DNA of 64,000 bases from Gnetum montanum (taxonomy: Eukaryota; Streptophyta; Gnetopsida; Gnetales; Gnetaceae), in assembly GCA_015680685.1 (NCBI GenBank), contig MNCI01017954.1, positions 62,958-126,957 on the forward strand, in the 5' to 3' direction. Shown here piece after piece: positions 51,321-61,240 of this stretch. Within the stretch, counting starts at the first letter, position 1. Each line of letters begins with the position of its first letter. A program made the translations under genes and the position numbers. Under the pieces are notes generated by a model. The model was not told the DNA's origin. It did no database searches and saw nothing but the letters and a program-made list of their open reading frames with translations.

Positions 51321-52459
51321 AAGCAGGATTAATAACCACTTTTCATTTTCTTCAATTGTACAACTTTTTGTTTCCAGTTTTTCAGTTTTCAATTTCTTGT
51401 TTTATCTTTTTATCTTGTTTGATCCTTTTGTCTTTTTGGTAAGTAATCTCATCTATGAATAAAACACTCATGTGGATCGTTGGTTGAGGTGTGTTCTATG
51501 TTTTCATGTCTCAAACGATCAATTATTTGGACAGTGAGCCCATTACACCCACTCATCCATTCTACAAATAAGAGGTTTTGTTCAAGGATACAGTGATATT
51601 CTTGAAATTATTAAAACTTAAAATTAATTTTGTGTTCATTGTACCCAAAATGAAGAAGGATGGACCAAGAGGATATGACTAGGATGTGACATCAAGGGGA
51701 CTTGCGGATTTTCTTTGGCGACGTCTATGGGAGTTATCATGTAATGTGGTTGTACTATGATCCTTGTAGATCTAATGAAAAATGGGAGTAAGAGTAATCA
51801 AAAGGGCATTCAAAAATCGAAAGCTATTCTAGGGGGTCCCACTGGAAAGACATGCACCCATGCCTGAAGGTTGGTGGCTTCTCTGGATTCAACGATGGAA
51901 AAAAAAAACAAAAGAAGTACCGTAAAACAAAAATCACTCCTCCCTTGAACAAAACGCAAAGTGATCGTACGCCTTGTTGTTATGGTACTTTCATAGTTGC
52001 TCATCATGGGATGAAATAATGCGATGTCACTAATTAGAGGAATGGACTTGGTCCTGGTCTTGGAACAACGGGTTAATGACATGTTAATCATGCTTTACAT
52101 GCAAGATTCATTATGTCCTGGGTAAGTTATCTCCTGTCCCAATCTCTACAATCCCTTTCTATAGTTCACCTCATCTCATTATTCGTGTAATTGTAGCTCG
52201 TGTCATGTGTAACATAGAATTCTTACCTCAATCCGATGATATTTACATGTGTGTGTTTTGTGGAACCAGTGTCGATTACATTTAACCCTTCAAGTGCCCA
52301 TGGAGACTTTTAAGTGTGGTTACACAAGGACATTATAGGTTGAAACCTGCTTTGGGGAGGACCCACTTGTGTAATCTTTTGTAATTCTTACTTATGACAT
52401 AGCTCACGCCCACCATTTCTTACCCTCAGCATATTTTTCAAACGATTTTCTTTCCCTAC
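51321..52459. other. Ota-3 3' region and flank, no gene
   Basis: The T-rich tract (51,335-51,445) is followed by a block shared with Ota-2 (TATGAATAA..., ATTATTTGGACAGTGAGCC, AAATAAGAGGTT). From about 51,600 the sequence is unassigned. No polypurine tract or 3' LTR in plus orientation is seen before the Ota-4 LTR at 52,460. Confidence 0.5.
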
Positions 52460-53357
52460 TAATGAGCGGCTAGGTACCCCTACGCCCAACCATACGAATC
52501 ACGAGCGTTCACGCGCAACTCAGTCGAAATTCGCAGACTGTAAGCACTTAACATACACCACACTCTAACTGGTGAAACCTTGGGTTAGAATGGTTGTTTT
52601 CATCCTAATCTCACTTGTGAGGTTCTTTTTACGATGGTTAAGTGAGACATAGGCTACTGATTTTTATAGTTTTTAATTATCTTTTTGGGCGGCTAATTAT
52701 CTTGGATAGTAAGTCTAGAATATTAATTAATCTAAGATTATCTTAATCTAAATCTTAACTATTCCTAACATAAGTATCCGGTCCCATCTTCCGAGCACGT
52801 CCTGAGCATCTCCTAACACTTCTGGGTTACCAGATGTTAAGTGTCACTGGGTTTACCAAGTGTTTGAGTGATGTTCGAGATGGTTGTACTTATGGCTTTT
52901 AAGAACTACGAATGAACAATAGTGATTGAAATCATAATAAGAAAAACTCAAGTAATTAACAAGTAACTAATAAATCATACACATATTAAACTATTGAACG
53001 CATAAAATAGCTAAGTCCAAATGCTGCAAGGAATGCTTGAATAGTTCAGCTTTATTGCCATCATGCCAATGGGCTCAGATACATCAACGCTTGAATAAAG
53101 AGCCAATCACTTTTCTTACACTTGCTGCAGGCACTTGGAAAATATTCTATCTCCTGTGGGAACAAACTGCAAGAGCTTTGCTACAACTACTCAAAAGGTG
53201 TCTAAATGAGGTAGAAGGCCCTCTTATTTATAGGTCGGGATAGGTAGCTGCGTAAACAGGGCCATGTCAATGCAGGGAGGCTACATCGACGGGCCCACGT
53301 TGACACGATCGCATATACGCAACCGAATCGATGCATTGACTTAATGACACTTTATCA
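52460..53357 (-). repeat. 3' LTR of Ota-4
   Basis: 898 bases; on the plus strand from TAATGAGCGGCTAGGTACCCC to GACACTTTATCA. Read in sense it begins TGATAAAGTGTC. A TATA box (TATAAATAAGAGG) lies near 53,223-53,235. The U3 has CGATCG/CGCATATACGC motifs in place of GATATCG. AATAAAG occurs near 53,093. Confidence 0.85.
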
Positions 53358-53372
53358 TACCCCCATGAGTGA
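53358..53372 (-). promoter_or_regulatory. Ota-4 polypurine tract
   Basis: In sense CTCATGGGGGTA directly precedes the 3' LTR. It is short and imperfect but correctly placed. Confidence 0.5.
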
Positions 53373-53572
53373 GCAAAAACTCGTCCTCGAGTTACTTTAC
53401 AATTTGGAAGGTATGGATTCTTATTTACAACACACATAACTTAAACACATACATGACACATACATGACACACACATGACACAACATGAAATTGACCAAGT
53501 GCTCGAGTTACAGAGGAGGACAAGTTACAAAAATGACAATATTTAGAGACAAAATTGAACACCTCGCTGGTC

Positions 53573-55627
53573 CTAGAGCCTCTGCTGTGTAGGATGATGC
53601 ACAAAATTGCTGGAGAATATCACATTGTCCCTGGGGGGCGGTGGTTCTGATGGACCTTCTCTAGCCTTTGGCCCATGCGTTGGTGGCGGCACAGATGACG
53701 GTTGCCCTATGGCAGCTGCAAACTTTGGAGGTAGCCGGAAAGCCTCTAAGAGAGCCCTCATTTTTTCTTCTTTGCCTCTGGGATCGTTCACTGTCCAGGC
53801 AGCTTCTCCAATGTGTGTTGCAACTGGAACCTCCCAAGGGCATGGCAGCACTGGAAAGAGTTCTTTTAGGTTGACAAATTATGCTGCGAACTATTTACTT
53901 TCGATGTCGAATGCTCGGATTGATGCCTGCAGTTGCTGGTAGTCATTCATTCTACGACCCAGGTCCTCTGCAACTGTACATTATCCTTCAAAGCTTGTGT
54001 GGAGGACCTCGAGTTTCACATTTGCTATTGCCAACTTTTGTTTTGTAGCCTTGTGCGCCTGGAACTCTCCCTCCTATAGGGAATACAAGGTGACCACTTA
54101 TTTTTCCAATTCTGACTGCGGTCTCCCGACTATAAGCATAGCTAGGTTTGCATATCGAAGGTTGGCCAACTCCATGTATTCTGTCATCTCCTCAATCTGC
54201 ATCTCCTTTAGGTGGATTTCAGCTTTATTGTAGTCGTTCAACCCATCGAAAATAGATTACCATACATCGCCTCCCTCTCGGAGCTGTTGGAGCACTTGGT
54301 TCATCTTGGCTTTGGTGACTTGAACGTGCTTCTCATTTACCTCTTTCTGCAATCCCACTTGGTCCCTGTAATGATTTTTGACTTTTTCGAATTTTAGGGC
54401 CTCGTTCTTCCAAGCGGAAATTTCAATTGCAGACTTCTGTCGTAATGCCCAAACCTCCTCCATTGACAGATTTTGATTTTCAGCAGCCAACCTTCTTATG
54501 TTAGCATTCACCCTGGTTAGCTCTTCCTGCTGTTGGTGGATGAAATTTTTCGTATGTTCGTTCTCTGCACCAACATTGCGTAGGCGATGAACCTCTGCGG
54601 TCAGTCACACGTTCTCCTGGTGAACCTCCGCCAAGTCCTTTTCTAAGTAATATGCTTGAGCGTCTGCCAAGGACTTGTCAAAGATCGTCGTCTCTCGCAC
54701 ATCCTCAACGACCTGAAGTTTAAGTTGAAGCTGTTGAAAATCTTCATCTTTGGTGATTTTGCGGTTTAGGATGGCTGGATTGGCAAGCTAGGCTCTTAAT
54801 TGGGCTACCTTAGTTGCCAAGTGCTGATAAGCGACTTGAGCAGCTTCAAGTTGCCCTTCCAAAATGAGGCTCTTGCCCCTTGTCGAGAGCAGCTCCGCTT
54901 GGGTTGCAGTAATGTTTTCGGGAAGGTCGAAGACATCTAGAAGTGGTTTCCCGGTTCCCACTAGTCGATCCAACAGCTCTTCATGTTGGGCTGTGTCAAT
55001 CTAGCTAAGCAAAGTTTCAGCAGACACCTGTACATCTTGTAGTCCATGAATGTTTGGTACAGGTGCTGCTGGTGCATTGAGAGTTGTAGCAATTATGTTA
55101 GCAACCACTTCGGCCGTAACCACCTCTGGATTGGCCTACTTTGGAATTTCTACCACATCTACCCTAGTTTTGGGCAACCCCAGAGCCTACGCTATCGCCT
55201 CTAAAGAGTAAGAGACATAAATGTATTTGATTCTTACTTTAGACCCTGGTTGCCGATTCATCCAAAAGAGATAAGTTTCTCCTAAGTACCATTCACCACT
55301 AGTTGTGATGATTGGCCACATCGGAGAGTTCTACAGTTGGAGTCTCACGTCTTTTGGTGCGTTCTCGAGAAATGGTCCAAAATTTAGCTCTTGAAGGATC
55401 ATTCGCTGGATCTCGCGTGGCATGATAGCATCAAGGCAGGCTTGGGTCAAGGTGACCTCAAGTCGTGGTGCTATCCTAGGAGTCTCATCCCTGAGTGATT
55501 GCTCACCAGGAATCTCCTCTTCGAGAATCTGATGAAAAAATTCCATGTTAGGTCTTTCATGGAAGGGCCAAGTTGCATGAGAGCCCTCCACATGCTCTGG
55601 TGGTTGCACACCTCATTCCCTTTTCAT
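53573..55627 (-). pseudogene. Ota-4 third ORF: long coiled-coil protein of unknown function
   Basis: One reading frame of about 685 codons runs from ATG 55,627 (MKRE, stop, GVQPPEHVEG) to the stop at 53,573, broken only by in-frame stops, nearly all TAG in positions that could have been CAG. The head contains NMEFFHQILEEEIPGEQSLR and AIMPREIQRMILQELNFGPF. The middle (roughly residues 200-560) is rich in Glu, Gln, Lys, Ala and Leu with heptad spacing (LEGQLEAAQVAYQHLATKVA; AENQNLSMEEVWALRQKSAI; QVTKAKMNQVLQQLREGG), strongly suggesting coiled coil. The tail is Pro-rich. I saw no signal peptide or membrane segment. It lies between integrase and 3' LTR, where related Athila/Tat elements can carry extra ORFs. 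I do not recognise the family. Confidence 0.65.
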
Positions 55628-55681
55628 GCGTGGGTGCTTATCCCTTAGTTGTGACGGTCCTTCATCTCTTGGGTGCCATCT

Positions 55682-55691
55682 GCAATTAAAC
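55682..55691 (-). promoter_or_regulatory. Possible 3' splice acceptor before the third ORF
   Basis: In sense TTTAATTGCAG precedes the open frame of the third ORF. It could join a spliced leader to the ORF. Inference only. Confidence 0.3.
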
Positions 55692-56039
55692 ATAACTGCT
55701 TGTTAGACCGTTCATAAGTAGCTTAAGATGGTCCGTATATACCTTCTCAGTTTGACCAAGTTATGTTATTGGCACAGGCACACCGTTAAGTCTTTCGGAG
55801 CATTAATTTATGGGTTAGGGCTAAATTTTTTGTAATTAACCAATTAATTAACTAATTAATTAATTACACAAAGGCACCACCCCCCCACGACTAAGAGCAT
55901 ACCTCCGGGTGCTGAAAAGGGCAAGGATCAGTTGATGTGGACACGCGATAGAATCTTGGAGCATTGGGAAGGGTTAGGCAGAAAAAATGGCAAAAACTCC
56001 CCCCAATTTGGATCCCAAATGATGAAAATGCAAAGCACA

Positions 56040-56135
56040 GTGAGTGTATATATAGGGGTTGGACACTGCATCGATGGGGTCGCGTATACGTAGGGACTAG
56101 GTATACGGGGGCCCCGTATATGTAGTCATGTACAC
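56040..56135 (-). promoter_or_regulatory. Candidate internal promoter with LTR-like motifs upstream of the third ORF
   Basis: In sense the block has CGTATAC / TACGTATACGCG and GGGCCCCCGTATA motifs, then CATCGATGCAG, then a TATA-like CCTATATATACACTC at about 56,045-56,060. The same vocabulary and order (CATCGAT, GCGTATATGCG, GGGCCCG, then TATAAATA) occur in the U3 of the Ota-4 LTR. Its position about 400 bases upstream of the third ORF fits an internal promoter. Confidence 0.4.
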
Positions 56136-57639
56136 CTGTTGACCAGCATTGACCAACCCATAAAACACTTGAAACAATGAATTTGAAAAGCCAAATTGGA
56201 GCGGTTGAAGCGCATGAAAGGCTTGGTCATGGCTGAGGACATGAGGAAGGTAATGGAGCGTGAAAAGAGACAAAATCGGAGAACGAGACTAAAAAAGAAC
56301 TCCGCGAGGAAGAAATCAAATGATGGGACACAGAAACCAGTCAACCAAGAAATCCAAAGGATGGAAGGCTTAACAAGAGGAACCAGGAATATGCAGGTGG
56401 GTCCTCCCCATAGCAGGAAATAGCCTTCATAGCCCATGCATACCCTCAACAGCAGGGTCCATGGGCCCGGGTGCCAAGAAATGGTGTTGGTGAGTTAAGA
56501 CTCCAAACTAAGAGAGCCCGCCAAGGCATGAGAAGCCTACAGAAACCACGATGAACCCAAAAAACATAAAAAGGGCAGTGAGGTGAGTACAGAGAGAAGT
56601 GGGAACAGACAGAGAGGAGGAAATGAAAATTGCGATTGTCAGTCACATGAAACCCCATGTGCGATTGTGGTTAAGTGACCCAGTAGAACCTTCTCTAAGG
56701 TTAGACCCAAAACCATCCGCAATTAGTGACATCGCAGCAATAGACAAAGTCTCGGCCATCCCCCAAGGAAGCAAGAACGACCCCATAGAGAACCACCACT
56801 CCAGGAACTGTGAGAAGAAGGAAGTGAAATGGGACAAAGTTATAGGGGACCAAGGAAGTCCCATAACTAGTGCGTGAGGCCCATGAGAGGTGGTCTAAGG
56901 GGTGTGCTTTGAATTCCCACAGTGATTCAGTTTGCTTTTCTTTTGTTCGGGGAAACCACACCATGTGAAGACCCATGCATTTTTGCATGCATTCAACCAA
57001 GGGGTGTGCTTTGAATCCTCATTTTTTTGAATTTTTCTAAGGACCACACCATGCAAGGTCGAACTGCCCAGAAAGTTTCGTGGAGAGAGACACTCAGAGT
57101 TGTAGGAAATTTGTAAGGGCACACCAGCAACCTAGGGAACAGAACAGAATGATGAATAAAGCATTCTGCTTGAAGTCACACTTGATTCAAACCATTGGGT
57201 CATCCCTGAGTCTGGGAATTACACAAGTCACACACTAAATAAAATGTTTTTAAGTCAAGGGGTTGCATGCTCACAACAGAAGGAAAACCATGGAATGGTG
57301 AATGGGTGAATGACTTGGACTCACTGCTGAGTTTATGAAGTGAAAACAAACATAAAATCCAAGGACAACCATGCAATGGCGGGAGTCAGATAACGTGGAA
57401 GACTATATAGTACCCATCATAACGAAAATTGACTGCACCAGAGGCCTAAAGACAATACGACGACATCTTAGCAATTACGCGAAAATGGAACAGGTACAAA
57501 GAAATGAAAAATAATTAAAGAAAAGGAAAAGATGTTCAAAGAATGTGCAAATGTATGAACGATGGTGAAAAACAAAAAGTGTAAAACAAAAAAGTGTAAA
57601 AAAAAATTACAAAATGGTGAGGGGGTGTAGTGAAATGGA
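56136..57639 (-). other. Ota-4 long non-coding region between integrase and third ORF
   Basis: No gene is supported on either strand. It holds the conserved GGGTCCTCCCC block (56,399), two GGGGTGTG...CACACC modules (56,899-56,965 and 57,001-57,053) and a sense T-rich tract (57,500-57,612), all shared with Ota-1. A plus-strand Lys/Arg-rich open frame (56,196-56,423) is not conserved as protein in Ota-1. Confidence 0.55.
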
Positions 57640-58951
57640 TCAGCAAGGATGACGGTCTCCCCCACGACTGGGTGGAAAGGAGGAGACATGAAAAATGGAA
57701 CGTGGTTGACTCAGTGATGACAAGGCGGTGGCATTGGTTACGTGGAGTTCGCAGAAAGGCTTTAGTTGTTGGCAGTTGACTAACTGTGTTCTAGTGGGGC
57801 CCTTAGGTTTGTGGATATGCAAGGCCCCGAACGGGAAGGTTTCGCAGACAATATAAGATCCCTCCCACAGTGTTTGAAACTTGGTCAGTTGGGATACATG
57901 TGAGGGGTTCCAATACAATAGCTTGTCTCCACATCTAAATGTAACCTTCCGAATCCTCAGATCATGTCATTTATTATTATAAGCCTTGTGGATTTCATTT
58001 GAAAACAGGGCCACTAATCGGTTCTCATCTAGCACACTTAAATTGATTAGTGTTCACGTTGTGCTAGCGGTAGGTCAAGGCCGAGGTCACTAGCGGTGGA
58101 TACTATCTGGAGTTCTGCTTGGATTGGAAGCGTTGGAAACTTTACATACACTAACTCATAGGGAGAATACCCTACGAGAAGTCTCCAAGTGGAGCGATAG
58201 GTCCATAGGGCATCGTTGAGCTTGGTACTCCAATCCCTCTTGTATTTGCTAATGGTTCGGGTAAGGATCTTGGTGATCTCCCTATGGTGACTTTAGCTTG
58301 CCCATTGGCTTATGGGTGATAAGGTGTTGTAAATTTATGTGTTACCCCTAAGCGTTGCATGAGTTTCCGAAAAGTGACACCCATGAAGTGAGTCCTATTG
58401 TCAGAAATGAGTGCACACGACACTCCAAACCTGGTAACTATTTGTTGCTAGACAAATTGTGCAACGGTGTTGGAAGTATAGTCGATGACGGCTGTTGCTT
58501 CTGCCCACTTTGCACAGTAGTCCATAACTACGATGATGTATGCCTTTGCATTTGACAAGGGGGTGATGGACCCCATGAAGTTGATACCCTAGATGTCGAA
58601 GGGCTCTAGTGGCTAGATCCACACTTGAGATTCCTTCAACCGTGTCGTCATCCCACCATCCCTCTGGCATCGTTCGCAGGAGCGGGAGAACAAGTGTGCA
58701 TCCCTGAAAAGTGTAGGCCAGTAATACCCTGCAAGCAAGATTTTAATCGTCGTTCGATGTCTAGCATATTGGCCCCCACAAGGACCCTCGTGAGCATCTT
58801 GGAGGACATGCAGTGTATCATCATCAAGGACACACCATTGAACCAAGCCATCTACACACACCTTGTAAAGGTGGCCGTTGATTTCCATGAAATGCTTGGC
58901 CTTATGGAGAAACTGTTGTTTCTGCCAATGGTTCCACTCCTTAGGCAGCTC
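57640..58951 (-). pseudogene. Ota-4 integrase (degenerate)
   Basis: Integrase inserts the DNA copy into the genome. In sense order the zinc-binding HHCC part reads HEGPCGGQYARHRTT, GYYWPTLFRDAHLFSRSCER and CQRDGG (58,613-58,888). The core follows: GINFMGSITPLSNAKAY, where the first catalytic Asp is Asn, LISDNRTHFMGVTF with the second Asp kept, and ANGQAKV where the catalytic Glu is Lys. After a frameshift ITKILTRTISKYKRDW can be read. The C-terminal block is VSQLTKFQTLWEGSYIV then VNCQQLKPF (57,640-57,918). Two of three catalytic residues are lost, and TAG stops replace a Trp and several Gln codons. Confidence 0.85.
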
Positions 58952-59770
58952 CTAGGTTGTGAGGTAGGTGAGAATGTGGTTGAAGTAAGGGGATTCCTTG
59001 GGTGCTTGAGGATCAAGTATGCCTGTGAAGAAGAGTTCATCGAGAAACTGGTCAGATAAGGGCTCATCCTCTTCTGCGTAATCCCATCGCAACTGAGACA
59101 AGTGGTCGGCAACCACATTCTCAATCCCCTTTTGATCTACAATGATAAGATCAAACTTCTGAAGAATCACCAGCCATCGGATTATACAAGGGCTCACCAT
59201 TGGTTTGTTCATCAGGAACCAGATAGCACTGTGGTCCGTGTGCACAAACATCTCGTATCCGAGCACATAGTGCAGAAATTTGTCCAACGCGAACACCATC
59301 GCCATTAACTTCTTCTCGATGGTGGTGTAGTTCAGCTGAGCACCCACAATGCTACGGCTTGCATAGTGGATATACTATGGACGTTTTTGATCATCACATT
59401 GTGTAAGCACGGATCCCAAGGCGTAGTTGGAGGCATCCATCATTATGTGAAAGGGTTTGGACCAATAAGGTGCCTGTAGAACCAGAGCTTCTATGAGTTT
59501 TTGTTTCAGCAATTGGAATGCAAACTCGCATTCCTTGGTCCATATGAACGGAACGTCCTTCTTTGTAATTTCTACCAACGGCCTAGCGATCTTTGAGAAG
59601 TGCTCAATGAAACTCCGGTAGTAACCAGTGTGTCCAAAGAATGACCGAACATCTTTGACGGTACTTGGTTGGTGGGTGATTCCTTGGATGACCCTGATCT
59701 TTTTAGGGTCTACGTTGATCCCTGTTTGTGAGATGCGATGCCCCAGCACAATGCTCTCTTGGACCATCAA
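58952..59770 (-). pseudogene. Ota-4 connection region and RNase H
   Basis: In sense: VLGHRISQTGINVDPKKIRV, FFGHTGYYRSFIEHFSKIAR and KPFHIMMDASNYALGSVLTQ, with the first RNase H Asp, then a stop, then YTTIEKKLMAMVFALDKFLH with the Glu motif, and FVHTDHSAIWFLMNKP with the third acidic site. RNase H removes the RNA template and generates the plus-strand primer. It lies directly downstream of reverse transcriptase in the same frame family, with the integrase following. Confidence 0.85.
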
Positions 59771-60703
59771 ATGGCTCTTCTACCAATTAAGTCGTAGATT
59801 GGTGTCTACACACCTTTTTAGAACCTACTCCAGACGATCCAAGGCTTGCTCGAACGTGGCCCCATAGGTGGAGAAGTCATCCATGAAGACTTCTACACCA
59901 TTGCCGATTTGTTGCTAGAAGATCGTTAAGACAAGGCGTTGGAACGTAGCAGGCACATTGCACAGGCCAAAGTGCATCTTCTTATATGCAAAAGTCCCCC
60001 ATGGACTTGTGAACATTGTTTTGGCCTGGTCCTTTGGTGCTATTTGGATTTGGTTATAACCACTATAACCATTCAAAAAGCTATAGTAACAGTGTCCTAC
60101 GATGGTGTTCAACACCTGGTCCACAAATGGGAGTAAGAAGTGGTCCTTGAAGGTCGCCATATTGAGTAATCGGAAATCAATATAGACCCTCCACTTGCCA
60201 TCTTTCTTAAGCACGATAACGAGTGGGCTAACCCATTTGATATCAGTGACAAAATAAATGAATCCTGCCTTTAGCAATTGTTCAATTTCATCTTTTACGA
60301 TTTGCTTCAGTTTGGGATTCAACCGTCTTTGTGGCTGTCGTCGTGGCTTCATGGAAGGGTCAAGATAGATTTGGTGCTGACAGACCCTAGGATCAACTCT
60401 AGTCAACTCAGGATATGACCATGCGAACATAGCAATCCATTTGTTTACCATCTTCAGTAATCTCTTTTTCTGTTCAGGAGCAAGGGCAGCATTGATAATT
60501 ACCGGCTTGCCATTTTGCAAGAATGCATATTCCAAGTGAGCCAGTAAAGACTTTAGCTCCAAGGGTTCTGGTTTGAAGCTCCCAAGGATATGTAGCATCC
60601 CCCAATCATCTTGGTCATCAACAGTGGAGACCTGTTGTTGAACCTCGTCCATTTTTTCCGTGCTTTCAACATAGACTTGCACTAGCCCCTCAGACAGTTC
60701 CAT
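59771..60703 (-). pseudogene. Ota-4 reverse transcriptase
   Basis: Open from 60,703 to 59,915: LLAHLEYAFLQNGKPVIINA, PRRQPQRRLNPKLKQIV, WVSPLVIVLKKDGKWRVYID, CYYSFLNGYSGYNQIQIAP and GTFAYKKMHFGLCNVPATFQ. After one stop comes the catalytic VFMDDFST at about 59,870-59,893. QPQRRLNPK, GYSGYNQI.IAP and GLCNAPATFQR are hallmarks of the Ogre/Tat/Athila (non-chromoviral) branch of Ty3/gypsy. Of the four Ota elements here only this one retains reverse transcriptase. The YMDD-type active site is intact. The GYSGYNQ Asp of the FLDG motif is Asn (FLNG). Confidence 0.85.
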
Positions 60704-60817
60704 GCATAGTGCGCTGCTAGTAGGATCAAGTGTCAGCCACTAGGTGCCCTCTTGGTTAGTGGCCGCTGCGTACAGGCACTATTGAACAGGCGATTCCTCA
60801 GTACACTGACTACATAC

Positions 60818-61240
60818 TTAAATGGATATCCACTTAGCGGACCATAACTGCTGCACATAGTTGCACCCTGAGTCACTGTACGTGATGCATGGAACGCGCT
60901 TCTTCTCGATCTTTTCAAAGGGATTTTTCTTTGAAATTTCTAGGGATAGATCTCTGAGTCCTAGTTGTGCATCCATCATGCTTAGCCATGCTCTTTCCAT
61001 GATGATTGGAAAGTTCCCCTGTAGTTCTCTACACGGATGACTAGGAAGTTAGTAGGGTAGGACCACCCGCAAACGGTGGTCACAATGTCCTCCACCAAAC
61101 CCAAGGGAACGATGATGGACTGGTCTACTAACTCGAGTCAAATGTTGCTCTTTTTTAGCGGGGGAAAGTTCTAGTTCTTGTACATATCATGAGAGATCAA
61201 ATTGACCCCTGACCCCGAGTCCAGAAGCACTTTGCATGGC
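60818..61240 (-). pseudogene. Ota-4 aspartic protease
   Basis: In sense PCKVLLDSGSGVNLISHDMY (61,190-61,240) holds the catalytic Asp-Ser-Gly. DIVTTVCGWSYPTNFLVI follows, then, across a frameshift, MERAWLSMMDAQLGLRDLSL and KRVPCITYSDSG (60,818-61,000). The protease matures the Gag-Pol polyprotein. The stretch 60,704-60,817 joins it to reverse transcriptase without a clear domain. Confidence 0.75.

Noticed and set aside
56196-56423. Plus-strand Lys/Arg-rich ORF antisense to Ota-4
   Set aside because: The matching Ota-1 region conserves nucleotide blocks but not this reading frame.
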